Origin: Acidobacteriota bacterium
GTDB lineage: Bacteria > Acidobacteriota > Vicinamibacteria > Marinacidobacterales > Marinacidobacteraceae
Assembly: GCA_022826195.1 (NCBI GenBank)
Contig: JAJDVI010000018.1
Span: 1-32,500, forward strand
Reading direction: 5' to 3'
DNA length: 32,500 nt
The position numbers and the translations under genes were made by a program. Shown here piece by piece: positions 31,157 through 32,500 of this stretch (the stretch's first letter is position 1; the number at the start of each line of letters is the position of its first letter). The notes beneath the pieces were generated by a model that saw only the letters and a list, made by a program, of their open reading frames with translations, did no database searches and was not told where the DNA came from.

Positions 31157-31236
31157 TCCGGCGCAGGATACCGGGAATTCGACTGCGCTCGGCGGACAAG
31201 CCGTCGCGTTATTGAGGATCGGTGGAGTTACGACGT

Positions 31237-31285
31237 GCGCGGCGCGGAGCGCCGCGCGTGCCAGTCTGGAGACCGGCGTTCCGGA
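31237..31285 (+). repeat. Dispersed two-hairpin repeat, copy C
   Basis: Hairpin 1: GCGCGGCGC (31237-31245), loop GGA, GCGCCGCGC (31249-31257), nine perfect pairs. Hairpin 2: GCCAGTC (31260-31266 region), loop, GACCGGC, with one mismatch, then GTTCCGGAG in place of GTTCCAAGC. It fills the gap between the 3' end of the 5S gene and the antiporter gene and is the only strong hairpin there, but has no T-run for a classical terminator. Confidence 0.7.
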
Positions 31286-31405
31286 GTCCCGGCGACGACC
31301 TACTCTCCCACAGCGCTTCCGCTGCAGTACCATCGGCGCTGGAGGACTTTACTGCCGTGTTCGGAATGGGAACGGGTGTGGCCCCTCCGCTCGGGTCACC
31401 GGGAC
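31286..31405 (-). rRNA. rrf: 5S ribosomal RNA
   Basis: About 120 bases. The terminal helix pairs GTCCCGGTGACC at the 5' end with CGTCGCCGGGAC at the 3' end (minus strand). Between them are the conserved CACCCGTTCCCATTCCGAACACGG segment (described by its halves around 31355-31378) and the GATGGTACTGC and GGGAGAGTAGGTCG segments. Ends are set from the helix and may be off by a few bases. Confidence 0.95.
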
Positions 31406-31557
31406 AAAAACGATCCGTTGCAAATTGTGGAAGCGTCTAGCGGGACGTCCCCGAAACGGGGAACGTCAAGATGCGTTTGCGTGCAGTAGCTTCGGCGAAT
31501 CAGTCATTCCCGGTGACGGACAAATCCTGTCACCAGGAACTCGTGATACGCACGATG
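31406..31557 (-). other. 23S-5S spacer with two hairpins
   Basis: About 150 bases without a tRNA or a gene. Two inverted repeats are visible: GACGTCCCCG (31443-31452) pairs with CGGGGAACGTC (31456-31466) around an AAA loop with one bulged base, and GGTGAC (31512-31517) pairs with GTCACC (31529-31534). They are probably processing structures for the 23S 3' end or the 5S 5' end. Confidence 0.6.

Positions 31558-32500
<943 letters not shown>

Overview
The window is high-GC bacterial DNA (roughly two-thirds G+C by eye), densely coded, with many 4-base ATGA/GTGA stop-start overlaps. An Oar-like TonB-dependent receptor with an N-terminal carboxypeptidase-regulatory domain, a CRTAC1 (FG-GAP plus ASPIC/UnbV) protein next to a TPR protein, PQQ enzymes, and a wealth of Tat/Sec-exported hydrolases suggest an Acidobacteriota-like heterotroph. 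This is inference: only the 3' third of a 23S gene is present and no tree can be built here.

Layout. (1) 173-4406, minus strand: a fused NDH-2-like flavoprotein/selenide water dikinase (selD), then dapF, then a lipoprotein solute-binding protein, in one tight operon. (2) 4537-10243, plus strand: a lipoprotein serine hydrolase, two different PQQ-type dehydrogenases, a DoxX membrane protein and an HD-domain protein, nearly without gaps. (3) 10312-11000, plus: a VapBC toxin-antitoxin pair, followed by a small exported Cache-like protein (11017-11502). (4) 11503-11686: convergent gap with two copies of a hairpin repeat. (5) 11687-14371, minus: large exported M14-type carboxypeptidase whose first zinc histidine is Asp. 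(6) 14493-20165, plus: five tightly packed genes, four of which start with twin-arginine signals: a MalY-like PLP enzyme, a tiny GatC-like protein, an amidase with no signal of its own, an amidohydrolase and a SelA/DgaE-like PLP enzyme. (7) 20203-21711, minus: secreted S10 serine carboxypeptidase. (8) 21835-24690, minus: TonB receptor with a good terminator. (9) 24876-31156, minus: an operon NhaC-family antiporter -> aldo/keto reductase -> CRTAC1 protein -> TPR protein, with stop-start overlaps. (10) 31286-32500, minus: 5S rRNA and the 3' part of 23S rRNA, transcribed toward the NhaC operon.

How it may work together. Most of the proteins are predicted to be exported: peptidases (M14, S10), hydrolases (serine hydrolase, amidase, amidohydrolase) and two PLP enzymes could break down peptides, amides or unusual amino acids in the periplasm, with PQQ enzymes passing electrons to the respiratory chain and the TonB receptor and solute-binding protein handling uptake. 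The most unusual part is region 6, a compact apparently periplasmic amide/amino-acid processing set that carries two PLP enzymes through the Tat pathway, plus a signal-less amidase that may be carried out by its small Tat-bearing partner. A dispersed two-hairpin repeat occurs four times, always between genes.
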